Positions 1 to 11,602 are shown, numbered from the stretch's first letter. The stretch is 64,000 nucleotides of DNA from Jaltomata sinuosa (GCA_003996215.1 QJPP01001421.1:434001-498000), one strand, 5' to 3'. Notes: generated by a model from the sequence alone, not told the origin. A program made the numbers and translations.

Positions 1-665
1 ACTATTTTCTACAATTTTTAAAAACTCTACGGGGTATTTCGGGCATAATCGAAAATCGATATTCAGAAACAAATAATGCTAATAGAGTGGAAATGACGTT
101 CCGGACTTAACGGAATCGACAAAACTTCCATACGAAGTCATTTCAGAGAAATGTTGACCCAAGTCAACACTAACGAAAAAGAACTCAAAGGTTCGAAAAG
201 AGTCCGGCTCACCCAGAACCTGAACCAACCACCCTCCCAACCCAAACTCATCGTTCTGGAGCTGATTGAATCATCGGATTTCGAATCCGACACTCCGATC
301 ATTGAAAGTCACCCAAAGTTACACTTTCAACTCTAAATGGCCTGAAAACAGAGAAAACAACACAAAACTCACATCGAAAGTTCTCAGGCCTCAACTAAAG
401 GTCCAACTAGACCAAACTCAATGCTCCAGAGCTAACGGAACTGTCAAAATTCAATTCCGAGCACGATAGCTAAGAATGTTGACTAAAGTCAATGATATTC
501 TAAGTTACAGCTCTAAAATAAGAAAAAGGGAAAAACAACCAAGCGAACGACCAGGGCACCGAACTATCGGTCTCAGCAAGCCATAAATGACTTGGAGCCG
601 CTACAGAAAAGCTCTAACAGTACAATAAATAAGTAAATGCAAAGATGACCGATGGGGTCATCACA
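1..665 (-). repeat. Partial 3' LTR of Tekay-like element A
   Basis: On the minus strand an LTR begins at 665 with TGTGATGACCCC and runs off the left edge, so only the U3 side is present. It shares word order with the right LTR of element G (from 53066), including the block ending CAAGTCATTTAT and the later phrase about 'ACTTTGG..ATGTTGAC'. The bases just outside it match the 3' end of G's internal region (a stretch encoding FLTFE..ESLFS). The assignment to the same family as G is by this visible similarity; the exact start could differ by a few bases. Confidence 0.8.
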
Positions 666-2330
666 ACATCCACTACTAAAAAGACTTTCGTCCTCGAAAG
701 TCAAGAAGAAGGGAGTACCTAAAGGCTCAAACAACTGTGGATACTGAGCACGTAACTCACTCTCGTTCTCCCAAGTATCCTCCTCGACCAGACGATGGCT
801 CCACTGAATCTTCATAAACAGAACCTCCCTAGATCTCAATCTCTTGATATCTCTGGCCAGAATAGCTATCGACTCTTCAACAAATGAAAAACTCTCGTCT
901 AACTAAATCGAATCCCAATGCAACAGATGAGACTCATCTGGCACATACCGGTGCAACATCGAGACATGAAAAACTGGGTGAAAAATTGAAAACATCGGAG
1001 GTAAAGCCAACATGTAGGCAACACTACCAACCCTCTGTCAAATCTCAAATGGCCCAATAAACCTCCGCCGACCAAATCTCATCACGCCCTTCACGGGCAA
1101 TACTCGAAGGAAAACTAAGTTACCAACACTGAACTCCAAGGCACGAAGTCTACGATCAGCATAGCTCTTCTGCCTACTCTGGGCTGCTCTAAGTTTGTCT
1201 TGAATCAAATAGACTCGGTCCAAGGAATCTCTAAGCAAATTTGTACCCTGCGTTCTGGACTCTAACCCATCAAACCAACCAATCGGCGATCTGTAACGCC
1301 TACCATACAAGGCCTCGAAAGGTGCCATGTCGATGCTCGAATGGAAACTATTATTATAAGAAAACTTGGCCAAAGGCACAAACTGATCCCATGAACCTCC
1401 AAAGTCAAGTACACAATCCCGAAGCATGTCCTCCAGGACTTGAATAGTCCTCTTGGACTGGCCATCTGTCTGAGGGTGGAAAGCAGTACTAAGCTGGACC
1501 TCTGTACCCAAATCCCTCTGTATAGCTCTCCAGAACTGAGATGTGAACTGTGTGCCACAATATGAAATGATAAAAGATGGGACCCCATACAACTGAACAA
1601 TCTCACGAATGTAGATCTGAGCCAACCTCTCAGCACCATAGGAAGTCTGAACTGGCAAAAAATGGGCCGACTTAGTCAACCGATCCATAATCACCCAAAT
1701 GGAATCAAAACCCTAAGAAGTATGAGGTAAACCAACAACGAAGTCCATAGTGATAACTTCCCACTTCCACTCGGGAATGGGAAATTGCTGCATCAAGCCA
1801 CCAAGTCTCATGTGCTGGAACTTAACCTACTGACAGTTCAAGCACCGAGATACAAAATCTGCTACGTCCCGCTTTATACCACACCACCAGTAAAGCTGTC
1901 TCAAATCTCTATACATCTTTGCCGCGCCAGGATGAATGGAATATCTAGATAATGTGCCTCATGGAGTATCAACTGAATCAAATCACCAACCCTAGGAACA
2001 CAAAGTCGACCATCATACCTCAGAATACCATCAGAACCCAAAGTAGCCCGGCTGGCCTCACCCCAAACTACCTGATCACGAAGGTCACACAAACTCTGAT
2101 CGTCAAACTGTCGGCTCTAAATATGATCAACTAGAGTGGAACGAACCTCAATACTGGCAAGAACTCTTCTAGGGTCTGACAAGTCAAGCATAACCAATCG
2201 GTTAGCCAAGTACTGGATGTACAAAGCCAACGATCACTCAGAAATTGATAGTGAAGCTAGGCTACCCATACTCACTGCCTTCCGACTCAAGGCATCCACT
2301 CGATTATATCATTTCTTCTGCTTAACTGTT
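666..2330 (-). pseudogene. Broken pol end of element A (RNase H tail, zinc finger, integrase)
   Basis: Read on the minus strand this is the 3' part of a Ty3/gypsy chromovirus polyprotein, which would cut and join retroelement DNA. It starts near 2330 in the RNase H/integrase linker (DALSRKA). The H2C2 zinc finger follows (HEAH near 1940, CLNC near 1840). Integrase comes next, with a 218-residue open stretch at 1694-1038, and the C-terminal LVEE.TWE module ends near 700. The first catalytic Asp survives (MDFVVGLP, near 1745). The second is replaced by Tyr (IISYCGTQF) and the catalytic Glu by Lys (GQSKRTIQ). Stops and frameshifts occur at the ends. RT, protease and gag are absent; the element stops abruptly at 2330 against an LTR tail of opposite orientation. 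Confidence 0.88.
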
Positions 2331-2428
2331 AGCTAGTAGTCCATTACTAACCGTTCTGGGCTACGGAGATTGGTTCGCCTACTGGGGGGTTGTAGGTGCC
2401 ATCATGACCGAGAAATTGGGCCGTGACA
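2331..2428 (+). repeat. Plus-strand LTR tail fragment, Tekay-like
   Basis: About 98 bases match the extreme 3' end of the element G LTRs (compare 48780-48875 and 56695-56788): CCATTACTAAC, GGGCTACG, then GGGGGGTTGTAG and a terminal CGTGACA. The orientation is opposite to the adjoining pol of element A, so it cannot be A's own intact 5' LTR in place. No primer site follows; AT-rich repeat DNA starts at once. Confidence 0.8.
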
Positions 2429-2610
2429 ATAACAATCAATTAATCCAAACATTTGACCTCAGTTGAAAAATTGAATTGCTTCGATTTACTCAATTTATAC
2501 AACAGATCTAAGTACTATAAGATTGAATTGAAATTTAATTTGTGCATGTAATAATTAGTCAATACAAATATCTGACTTCAATTGTAAAATTAAATTGCTA
2601 GGAAAATACT
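2429..2610. repeat. First block of a ~108 bp tandem repeat
   Basis: Holds about one and a half copies of a unit with the phrases GATTGAATTGA, AATTTGTGCATGTAATAATTAGTC and TTTGACTTCAATT. The copy starting at 2521 matches the units of the block at 4056-4430. Intervening sequence of about 1.45 kb, with a MITE and a second array, separates the two blocks. Confidence 0.75.
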
Positions 2611-2998
2611 AGGAAAGTGAAGTATGATTATTTTTATTTTAAAATTTCAATAGTATGAAATTACAAATAATTAAAATTAAATAATTATTAGATCAATTAA
2701 ATATAAAAATATGCACAAAATATTAAGAAAAATGTAATTTATTTTCTTATTGAGATAACAAATTACTACAAGTTAAACAAATAAAAATTTATAAAATATT
2801 TTACAGACACATATTCGTTTATATAATTTAAATCAATAAAATTTTAAAATTCTTTCAAAAGTATGTTTTTGTAATTTTTCTTTAAATAAAATATGTAAAC
2901 TTTAGTAAAATATCCTCTTTTATTTTTTTGGGATAAAGTGAATGATATATATATACACACACACTAAGACTAGATATATGAGTTTGTGCTTAATTTTT
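2611..2998. other. AT-rich stretch, nothing recognised
   Basis: Very AT-rich with runs of A and T and a short ATATATAC/ACACAC microsatellite near 2946-2965. I see no coding signal and no repeat that I can name. Confidence 0.5.
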
Positions 2999-3420
2999 TT
3001 GGTCGCAATTTATGTGATATAGGTGATATTTGGAAAGTCAGTCAATTTTTTTTGTATGGATTTTAATATTTTAAGTTGTTAATTATTGCGATTTATAGTA
3101 ATTTTTACATAATTTTTAATTAATATATGTTACTCTCTATGTCTCAATTTATGTGGCGGCGATAAAATTTGGAGAGTCTATCAAATTTTTTATATGCCTT
3201 CTAGATATTTTAAGTTGTTAGTTATTGTGATTTATAGTACTATTTACGTCATTTTAAAATAATATATGTTACATCCTTTGTCCCAATTTATGTAGCATTG
3301 ATAGAATATTGAGAGTCAATCGAATTTTTATATGTCTTTTAAATATTTTAAATTATTAATTATTGTAATTTATAATACTTTTTGCGTAATTTTCAAATAT
3401 ATAACAAATTAAAAGAAATT
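2999..3420. repeat. 139 bp tandem array, three copies
   Basis: The phrase CAATTTATGTG or CAATTTATGTAGC recurs at 3006, 3145 and 3284, exactly 139 bases apart each time. Each unit continues with GA(G)AGTCA/TATC, TTTTATATG, and a block like ATTTTAAGTTGTTAATTATTG. The words ATGTCTCAATTTATGTGGC resemble the end of a common Solanaceae MITE type, so the array may be amplified from a MITE end. It has no coding potential. Confidence 0.85.
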
Positions 3421-3466
3421 AAGACAAACAAATTAAAATTGAAAAAGTATTGAAATTACCAAAATA

Positions 3467-3729
3467 TCCTTCATTCGTCCATTTTTACTTGTTCAGTATT
3501 AACTTAGCATCCCCTCAAGGAGCAATATATAGAATGACAATTTACTATAAAACCTTTTAAATATAATAAATTCAATACTTTAAAAATGCATTGAAAAATG
3601 ACTATAGTTAAAATAATAAAGGTAAATTAGGAACTAAGTAATTAATTATTTTTTTATTTTTTGAATTGAACAATAAAATTGGATATATTCTTTTTAGTAT
3701 ATTGAACAAGTAAAAGTGGACAGGAGGAG
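3467..3729. mobile_element. Short MITE with TA flanks (Stowaway/Tc1-mariner-like)
   Basis: The left end reads TTCATTCGTCCATTTTTACT TGTTCA and the right end is its inverted complement (TGAACAAGTAAAAGTGGAC), giving terminal inverted repeats of about 30 bases with few mismatches. A TA dinucleotide flanks each side (3465-3466 and 3730-3731), as expected for a Tc1/mariner-type TA target. Its length of about 263 bp and lack of coding sequence fit a non-autonomous element. The family name is inferred from end sequence and target only. Confidence 0.8.
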
Positions 3730-4055
3730 TACCATAGATGGATTTTCATAATCATAGGTTCAAATAAATAAACTCTTCATTAATATAAGATTAAAATTAA
3801 TTAATAATAATCATTAACGTTTAATTGTTTTCACTAATTCATTAATTAATATATATACATGCACATCTAGGTATACTTCACATTAATATAATCAACTAAT
3901 TTTAAACTATAAAAATAGGTATTAATATTACTCTAATATACGATTATACTTAATATTGGACACTAATTATGCATGCATATTTAAGTTTATATTTTTTTTA
4001 CTATTACTTAAGTAAACTATATACCTAAGGTAATATCTTAATTACATAGAAAGTA
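3730..4055. other. AT-rich stretch, nothing recognised
   Basis: Rich in TAATTAA and ATATAT words. I see no open frame of note, no clear inverted ends and no retroelement motif. Confidence 0.5.
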
Positions 4056-4430
4056 AAAAATTTAAGATTGAATTGAAACTCAATTTGTGCAAGTAATAAT
4101 TAGCCAACACAAATGTTAGACTTCAATTGAAAAAAATGAATTGCTTTAGTTTATACAACTCTAAGTATTATAAGATTGAACTAAGACTCAATTTGTGGAA
4201 GTAATAATTAGTCAACACAAGTGTTTGACTTTAATTAAAAATTTAATTACTTCAATTTGTTCGATTTATGCAACAGATCTAAATATTATAAGATTGAATT
4301 GAGACTCAATTTGTGCATGTAACAATTAGTCCATACAAATGTTTGACTTCAATTACAAAATTAAATTGCATTCAATTTATATAACTCTAAGCATAATAAA
4401 ATTGAATTGAGACCAATAAACTAACGTCAC
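4056..4430. repeat. Second block of the ~108 bp tandem repeat
   Basis: Units begin at GATTGAATTGA/GATTGAACTAA at 4066, 4174 and 4292, with a decayed start at 4400; spacings are 108, 118 and 108. Each unit contains GACTCAATTTGTG, GTAATAATTAGTC and CAAATGTTTGACTTCAATT. It is the same unit as at 2429-2610. AT-rich and non-coding; possibly a local satellite-like repeat. Confidence 0.8.
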
Positions 4431-5393
4431 AATATGATTACCACTCAATTTTAATACCTTGTTCAAGACAATGCTTTTAATATTAACTTAAACTAGGCAT
4501 ACTATTTTAAAGTAAAATAATCAACCCGATCCTCTTTTTAATGAACACAAATATGCTGATCACTCAATTAATTTATCATTCATAATCTGTGAATAATAAA
4601 AATAATAAACGTAAAATATATCATTATATAAAATCTAAATATTTTTTATATATAATATAATCAAACAAAAAATAATAATTTATTGTATACCATGAACCAT
4701 TTTCTTTAAAAGTAATTGCCCTTCTAATTTACTTTTTAGACTATACAAAGTACTTTATATGGAGAAAAAAAAAAGTTAACACATATCACTATTTAAATTT
4801 ATAATTTTAATAATTATTTTAAATATAACAAATGATGAAATCATCGATAATTCATATAACAAAATCTGAATAAAATTATTGTTGCTCATAAATAGTACTT
4901 ATTTTATTTAGTATAATTTGGAGAGAAATTGTTTGATTTGTTTTAAAAATGATCTTAATGGTAGGAGATCTTTATGTTGGGTGAGGGAGGGTGGGAGGGA
5001 GTAAAAGTGTTGTTATAGGTTATAGTTCCAAGAAACTAAAATGAGGTTTTCAATAAGAGAAGGGAAGGAGGAAGGAGGGTAGGGGTAGTGTAGTCTTTTG
5101 TAGTTGTTTGAATGTTTTTTTGGACATACGAGTTTGGACAAGTCATTTCCCAAAAATATTTAGTTATATTTTTCTTTTAATTGATTGATTTTAAGCACTT
5201 GAGTGCTTTGAATTAATTCCACCGTCACTAGCTATTTGCAGTGATAAAATGAAAGTGTGATGAGAATCATTAAATGAGACATTGACATTTAATAATTTCT
5301 TCAGATACAGTAAATAAGAGATTTGAAGGAACTTACATCTATGTTGGATGTAAATAAAAGATTGGCTATAATAGTTGATATTTTTTTTTTTTT
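4431..5393. other. AT-rich intergenic DNA, nothing recognised
   Basis: No coding frame, terminal repeat or retroelement motif is visible. A short G/A-rich patch lies at about 4975-5090 (GGGAGGG and GAAGGAGG words). I have no basis for a function. Confidence 0.5.
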
Positions 5394-5515
5394 GGCAAAA
5401 GGCATAAATAACCCTTTGAACTATCACTATATTTTAATTACACACTTTTTTTAGGGGGTCCTATTATTCCCCCTGAACTACTTTAAAATAAAATATATAC
5501 ACCATTAAGAGTTGA
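5394..5515. repeat. Possible non-autonomous element fragment
   Basis: Contains two related phrases, AAATAACCCTTTGAACTAT (about 5405) and TTCCCCCTGAACTACTTT (about 5468). These resemble the repeated 'CCCCTGAACTA' words of short non-autonomous elements seen in Solanaceae genomes. The ends are not clear and I could not find a convincing target duplication. Confidence 0.35.
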
Positions 5516-5859
5516 GTTGAAAAAGAGAGTGAGTTCACTCTCTTGGAAGCATGTGAGAAACCAAAAATAACTTAATATTTTATTAATATGAATACATTTT
5601 TATAAATTCAATGCATATGGTGAATGTCCATTCAATGAATATTATATTATACATGTACCTAATTAATATTAGGCTTAACTCTTGTAAGCTTTGGGTGATT
5701 TCTCAATTATATATTGGGATATTTTTCACCCTTTGAATGACACACAAGAACACACTACAATACAAAAGAAAGAAATAAGAATGATATTCCCTCTCATATC
5801 TCTTGTCTCAATTTCTTGCTTTATGTTATTCTATATATTTTGCTCGTATTTTACAAAAC
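5516..5859 (+). repeat. Probable Ty1/copia 5' LTR
   Basis: This sits directly before a primer-site-like motif and a decayed copia internal region. It is AT-rich and ends in a T-rich segment (TTTTGCTCGTATTTTAC) just before the motif. The start at about 5516 (TGAGTTGAAAAAG) is a guess from a TG dinucleotide; no second LTR is in the window for comparison. Confidence 0.4.
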
Positions 5860-5875
5860 GTTATCAGCACGAGAC
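5860..5875 (+). other. Primer-binding-site-like motif of the copia element
   Basis: GTTATCAGCACGAGAC lies between the LTR and the internal region. It replaces the usual iMet-type TGGTATCAGAGC seen in C, D, F and G of this window. Its position is the evidence; the matching tRNA cannot be named from sequence alone. Confidence 0.5.
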
Positions 5876-8362
5876 TCTAATACATTTTTCATCATCAATT
5901 TCAAAATCGATTGATGTCAGATTATCATGCTCCAAAGAGGTAAATTTATCACACTCTACAAACTGTAACTGAAAGGTGGCAGTGTCCATTGATACCATCA
6001 CGAAGAAAATTGGTGAGAATCAATTTTGCTTGAACTGATATTGTATCTTATTAAGAGAAAAAAAGACATGTTTGTGTCTTCTATCTTTATTTTATTAACT
6101 ATTATACATTTATACTAACGTATGCGATTCATTCTTTGAAGTAGACTATCATCTACATCTACACCATCATGGGAAAGTTATGGGGTTTATGTTAATACCC
6201 GTTTTAAATCTCTCTTTTGTGTTTACATTGAATTTATCTTATGCTAATAATTTATTTTCTTACTTATGGAATATACAAGGAGGTAGTGGAACACATTGGT
6301 TTATTTTACTCTTAACAACTTTTCACATTAGTTTATGTTGTGATCTATCTTGAGATATTAAAAGTGGCAATATTTTAAAAAGGCTGGAGATTGAGTTTCT
6401 GGGCATTTTGGTATATTATGCATTGATTGAAGATAAGACGGTGGATTCAAGTCTTATCACTTTAAGTGGATAAGACTTTGGGTTAAAGTCCTGATACATC
6501 ATAATGATAAAATATTTGAGGGCAAAACGGTAGATTCAAGTTCTATCGCACCATAAGGATAAGACATCGGTTTTGAGTCTTGATGCACTATGATAATAAG
6601 ATGTTGAATTAAAGTCTCATTGATTTATGACCTAAAACACTTTTGTAATGGTAAGACATTGAATTCAAATCCCAATGCACTATATTAATGGCATTATGAT
6701 GACTAAGGCAAAGTAATGTACTTTTAGCAAAAAGTCATGAAACCCGTCCAACTGAATTTCCTCTATTCCTTGAAGTGAATGTGATAGTAGTACATGATAA
6801 GTCTGAAAGATGACAAAATCACTATTGCAGTTGTACAAATGAACGTGGGCGTGAAAAGGCATTGTGATAATTATAAAAAAAAGAATATTATAGGTTCTCC
6901 AGATAGTCCTTCATAAGGTGAAGGTAATTTGTGTCATCAAAGGGTATAAAAGGTCATTGAGCACACAATTATAATGCAACCTAAATTGATAAGTTTTATA
7001 AATCCTCCATAAAAATAAAGGAATATAAAGTGGTGATATAATTTACCTTTCAAAGTGATGTTGAGGTGTGTCATGTAAATGTAATAAATTTCAAGGCATG
7101 ACATGGACTTCTAATAAAAATTTATGAAGCACATACATATTGTATAGTCCATTTCTTGAAGAGAATGAGACAGTTCATTTTTTGAAAAGAATGAGACTTG
7201 TGATAAGCATCGTGGATGCTCGACCATTTTTGAAAGTAAATTTATTAAGATGTGATTAAAATCATGGATATCGACATGCTCATGTGAGGTTGGATAAGTG
7301 CCACATCTAGCCTTTACGGAAGGTTTGAGAGATAATTTTTTTTATTTCAGCACAAAGGTAATTGATCACGTACTTTTAGTACATCATAAAATATTATAGC
7401 ATGTCTGATCATGGACTATCAAAGGGTAAAAGCAAGAAATAAGTCTTGCCTATAATATTATAATGATCATGACTGTATTTATATATATTTCTCCTTGAAG
7501 GAGATGTTCACCATATGGATGGTGTGTGAAATATGTGGTAGTACAAAAAATTAATTGAGAGCTCTAGAAGAGCTAAAGTGTTACTACTCGGAGGAATAAA
7601 ATTATTCATAATATTGAGATTGTAGTAAGTCTCAAAAGAAACTTGATAAGTTTCAATGGCATTGGCAAAAAAAAATTATATTAAGACTGTAAATTATGGA
7701 AAGATTTTATATCTTCATATTACTACAATCGAAGCGGATTATAAATATTTATGTAAAAAGGATACACGCATTCTCCTCTTATTTGTAGTACACAGATATG
7801 AGCATGGTGACGGAATCACATGAAATAGTAAACTAAAAGCTTACATAAATAAATATCAATTGGCATGATCGGTTGACCATCCCGATTCAAATGTGATGCA
7901 AAAAAAATTGAGAATTCATGTGGTTATATATTGAAGAAATAGAAAGTTTTTCACGAATTCTCTTGTGCTGCTCATTCTCATGATGAATTTATCATTGTAC
8001 CAGCTAAGGTTGGAATTATGTCCCCTGAATTTTAGAATGTATAAAAAAGGTGAATATGGGCCCGTTCACCTACCATGTGGACCGATTACTATTATATAAT
8101 TTAATACATGCATTTATGAAATGGTCACATGTGCTTTGATATCAACTTGCCATTTAATTTTTGCAAGGTTGTTTGCTCGATTGTTAAATAAGAGCGTAAT
8201 TTCAAACTATAAATTATATTGATAATGTTGGTTGGTTTAGCAGAAATTGTATGCCTCCAATTATAGCTAAAACATTATTTATGAGAACAAATCTCTCAAA
8301 AGAAATTTGGTGTGAGATGCACTATCTAAAATGTAGCAGCATTTATTTGCATCAATTTGAGA
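5876..8362 (+). pseudogene. Decayed Ty1/copia gag-pol remnant
   Basis: Most of the region is too broken to read, but 7860-8330 is clear. It encodes a GAG-pre-integrase motif (WHDRL then P.SN.MQK), then ENSCGY, FSCAAC and FIIVPAKVG. An integrase-like segment follows (GPVHLPCGP, then RLLNKSVISNY, MRTNLSKEIW). This order is typical of plant copia polyproteins, whose integrase inserts the cDNA. Frameshifts and stops are frequent. RT and RNase H are missing because the element ends abruptly near 8362, where an unrelated gypsy integrase begins in the same orientation. A repeated non-coding segment occupies 6425-6695. Confidence 0.75.
6425..6695. repeat. Degenerate ~40-50 bp repeats in the copia internal region
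   Basis: About six imperfect units carry words such as GATAAGACATTG, GATTCAAGTCTTATC, AAAGTCCTGATGCA and GCACTATAATGATAA. They are recognisable near 6430, 6470, 6520, 6558, 6594 and 6650. They lie where gag would be expected, and I see no frame kept across the units. Confidence 0.6.
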
Positions 8363-8365
8363 CAA

Positions 8366-9649
8366 CAGATTGTGACTGAGGCTCACAGTTCTAGATACTC
8401 CATTCACCATGGTGCCACCAAGATGTACCGTGATCTACGAGAAGTCTATTGGTGGAATGGTATGAAGAGGGACATAGCTGGCTTTGTAGCTAAGTGTCCC
8501 AACTGTTAGCAAGTGAAGGTAGAGCATCAGCGACCGGGTGGCATGACTCAGGATATTGACCTTTCTACTTGGAAGTGGGAAGCGATCAATATGGACTTCA
8601 TCACTGGGTTGCCTCATACTCGAAGGCAACATGATTCCATTTGGGTGATTGTCGACCAGATGACAAAGTCATCCTACTTCTTGGTTGTTAAGACTACGGA
8701 CTCAACGGATGACTATGCCAGACTTTACATCCGGGAGATAGTCTGATTGCATGGTGTTCCTTTGTCTATTATTTTAGATAGAGGTACTCAATTTACCTCC
8801 CAGTTCTAAAGGTCATTTCAGAGAGTTCTTGGTACTCAAGTGAAGCTTAGCATAACTTTTCACCCTCAGACGGATGGCCAGGCCGAGCGTACTATTCAGA
8901 CCTTGGAGGATATGTTGAGAGCTTGTGTGATTGATTTCAAAAGTTATTGGGATGATCACTTACCTCTTATCAAATTTGCCTACAACAACAGCTTTTGCTC
9001 TAGCATCCAGATGGCTCCGTATAAGGCACTTTATGGTCAGAGATGTAGATCTCCTATTGGGTGGTTTGAGGTAGGTAAGACAACTTTAATTGGCCCAGAT
9101 TCGGTTCATGAGACTATGGAGAAGGTTCAACTTATTAGGGAAAGATTGAAGACAGCTCAGAGTCGACTAAAATCATATGCGGATGTAAGGAGACGAGAGT
9201 TAGAGTTTGAAGTTGATGATTGAGTTTTTCTAAAGGTGTCACCCATAAAGGGTGTGATGATATTTGGTAAGAAAGGGAAGCTTAGTCCCCATTTTGTAGG
9301 TCCTTATCGGATTCTGAGGAGAGTTGGTAGCGTTGCTTATGAGTTGGATTTGCTAACAGAGTTAGAAGCAGTTCATCCGGTTTTCCATGTTTTCGTGTTG
9401 AAGAAGTGTGTTACTGATCCGACCTTGATTGTTCCTTTGGAGGATGTAGGTGTGAAGGATAGTCTCACTTATGAGGAGGTTCCCATAGAGATCCTTAATC
9501 GTCTGATTCGGAGGTTGAGAAACAAAGAAGTCACTTCGGTAAAAGTTCTTTGAAGAAATCAACTTGTTGAAGGAGCTACTTGGGAAGCGGAATCAACCAT
9601 GAAAGCCAAGTACCCTCATCTCTTTCCTTACTATTCCGTTAAAGCTTGA
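8366..9649 (+). pseudogene. Element K integrase (zinc finger to C-terminal module)
   Basis: The N-terminal H2C2 finger is intact (EAHSSRYSIHHG, then CPNC). The core starts at MDFITGLPHTRRQHDSIW near 8590. The second Asp is in ILDRGTQF near 8780 and the Glu in GQAERTIQ near 8885. The two are separated by the canonical 35 residues, so the DDE triad is kept. The C-terminal part has the GPYRILRRVG and FHVFVLKK modules and ends with LVEGATWE before a stop at 9647-9649. Four in-frame stops interrupt it: REIV*LHG, QF*RSF, VDD*VF and VL*RNQ. Related copies have Arg at the first site and Trp at the other three. The closest paralogue in the window is the integrase of D. Confidence 0.9.
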
Positions 9650-11361
9650 GGTAACAGTTTTCTCCTTAGTATGTCCCTCTGATTCTATTCCATTGGTTCC
9701 TCTCATGATCCTAGCATGCATTCATGTTTTCGAAGTTGATTCAATCATGTATTAAGTTGGAAAGCTTAGTTTTCATGTTTGTTCTTCAGGTTTTATGTGT
9801 TGTTGACTGGTTGGGCTATTTCCTTTTCATTTTTCCTTGGTTTAGTCTTCATTCGAGGATGAATGATCCCAAGGGAGAGATATTGTAACACTCCGAAATT
9901 TGATCCAGCTTTTAAACTTAAGAAATCTGTGAATTTTTAACTTTTCAAAAATTATGTGTCCAAATCACGGACCGTGGTTTGAACTACGAGTCGTGAAGTG
10001 AACCCATGGTTTTAGTCTGCTGGTTCTGTCTCTGGTCTGAGAACCATAAGTTGGTTCTGCAGACCTTAGTTTTGACTACGGTCCATCCTGTCAACTCGTG
10101 GAATTAGATCAGAGGGTCGACAGGTTCCCCAGGATTCACGATTGGTTTATACAACTCGTAGTTTGAACTACGGACCGTTCTGTAACTCATAAAACTTAAC
10201 CAGAGGCCAGCTAAGTCCCTAGGAATTACGACTTGGGTCTATGACCTGTGATCTATTCTATGGGTCCATCTTGTTGACCCGTAGTTTGGCTTATGCAACT
10301 TGATCACTTGGATAGGAACGATGGATGGCAACCACGAGCCGTGGTTTGGTATACGACCCGTGGAATCCATCCGTGGTCCCTAAAAGGAAACTTTTTCTAG
10401 GTTTTTCCTAATTACGTCCCAAGGGTATTTTAGTCATTACCCACCCTTTTAACTCCGAGATGATTTTGTTTTGACTATTTCTAGAAGGGTTTTCACCCTC
10501 ATTAGCCTAAGTCCCTCCTCAAATCTTCATTTATCTCCCAAAAAGGGAAAGAACTCCTTCAAGTTCCAAGTCGCAAGCTCCAAGATCTAGTCTCCTTCCT
10601 TTTTAATTTCAAGTGGGTTAACTTCAATCAAAGTATGTGGGTATTCAACAATGGGTTCCTCTCACCCTTGTGCCCAAAGCCCCAATTCTTATTTTGAATT
10701 ATGAACTTGTGAAATTAGGGTTTTGATCTAAATTGGAGAAACACTTATAAAATCAGTTTCTAAGCATCAATTCATGGTTTCGTATGGTTTATTTATGATT
10801 TGATTAGGATTCCTTAATTGGTTTCAAAAGCCCATGCATTAAAGTTTATTTCTAGCATGATTCCATTGAATTGCATGTTTTCAAGTGAAGGTTTACATGT
10901 TTAGATAACATTTCATTATGTATTTATGAAATTGCATGCCTAATTCTTCAAGTATGAATTTAAGAAGGAAAAATATGTTTTGAATTACGGCTATGCTAAG
11001 CTTCAAGAACCTATGATATGAGAATTTCATGATGCCTGATGAGTTTTCATGTTTTTCACCAAGATTTTGCATGAGATTGTGCCACTATGAATTTATGAGC
11101 TATATATACATTCTTTGGGAGTAGTATTTAGTACCGAGTGACGAGGGTTCGATTACCCAAGTCCAAAACTACGTTGCCAGCATAGGTTATGAATTTCCCT
11201 ATGGGCTTATGAGAGTGGTTCCACATCTTTACGTATGGTGTCCTTTGGTTTAGAGGGCATTAGGGCAGCTTTGCCAACTAGGGTTATATAGTTGGATATG
11301 GTGACTCATTCTTTGGAACGGTTCAAGTCAGCTTTGCTAACTAGGGTGATATAGTTAGATT

Positions 11362-11378
11362 CTATGTAGCTCGCATGG
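11362..11378 (+). other. Short stem-loop in the K LTR (CTATGT..GCATGG)
   Basis: CTATGTAGCTCGCATGG can form a 6-base stem with a 5-base loop if two G:U pairs are allowed. The equivalent site in C (28394-28410) and D (33131-33147 and 38692-38708) forms a perfect stem, CCATGT/ACATGG. Confidence 0.5.
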
Positions 11379-11580
11379 TCTATTGTCGGTTATAAGAAAC
11401 TCCCGTATGAATGTTTTGACTTGTTTAAGTTTATGATATCTACTTTGAAGTTTTGAATCTCATCTTACGCTTACTCCTTACAAATCATGAGATTTACTGT
11501 TGATAACTTCTTTATGCATGAACCAAGTTTCAAATTACACTTCAAGTATGTTTTCATCTTTTTATGCATATCTCACATAC

Positions 11581-11602
11581 TCAGTACATCCTATAGTACT
11601 AA
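11581..11602 (+). other. Conserved LTR stem-loop in K
   Basis: TCAGTAC and GTACTAA flank an 8-base loop (ATCCTATA). One pair of the 7-base stem is mismatched. The same structure occurs in C, D, F, G and S at the matching place in their LTRs. Confidence 0.6.

Noticed and set aside
5691..5972. A 93-residue frame near the copia LTR end
   Set aside because: It crosses the LTR end and primer-site-like motif, so it cannot be a real gene.
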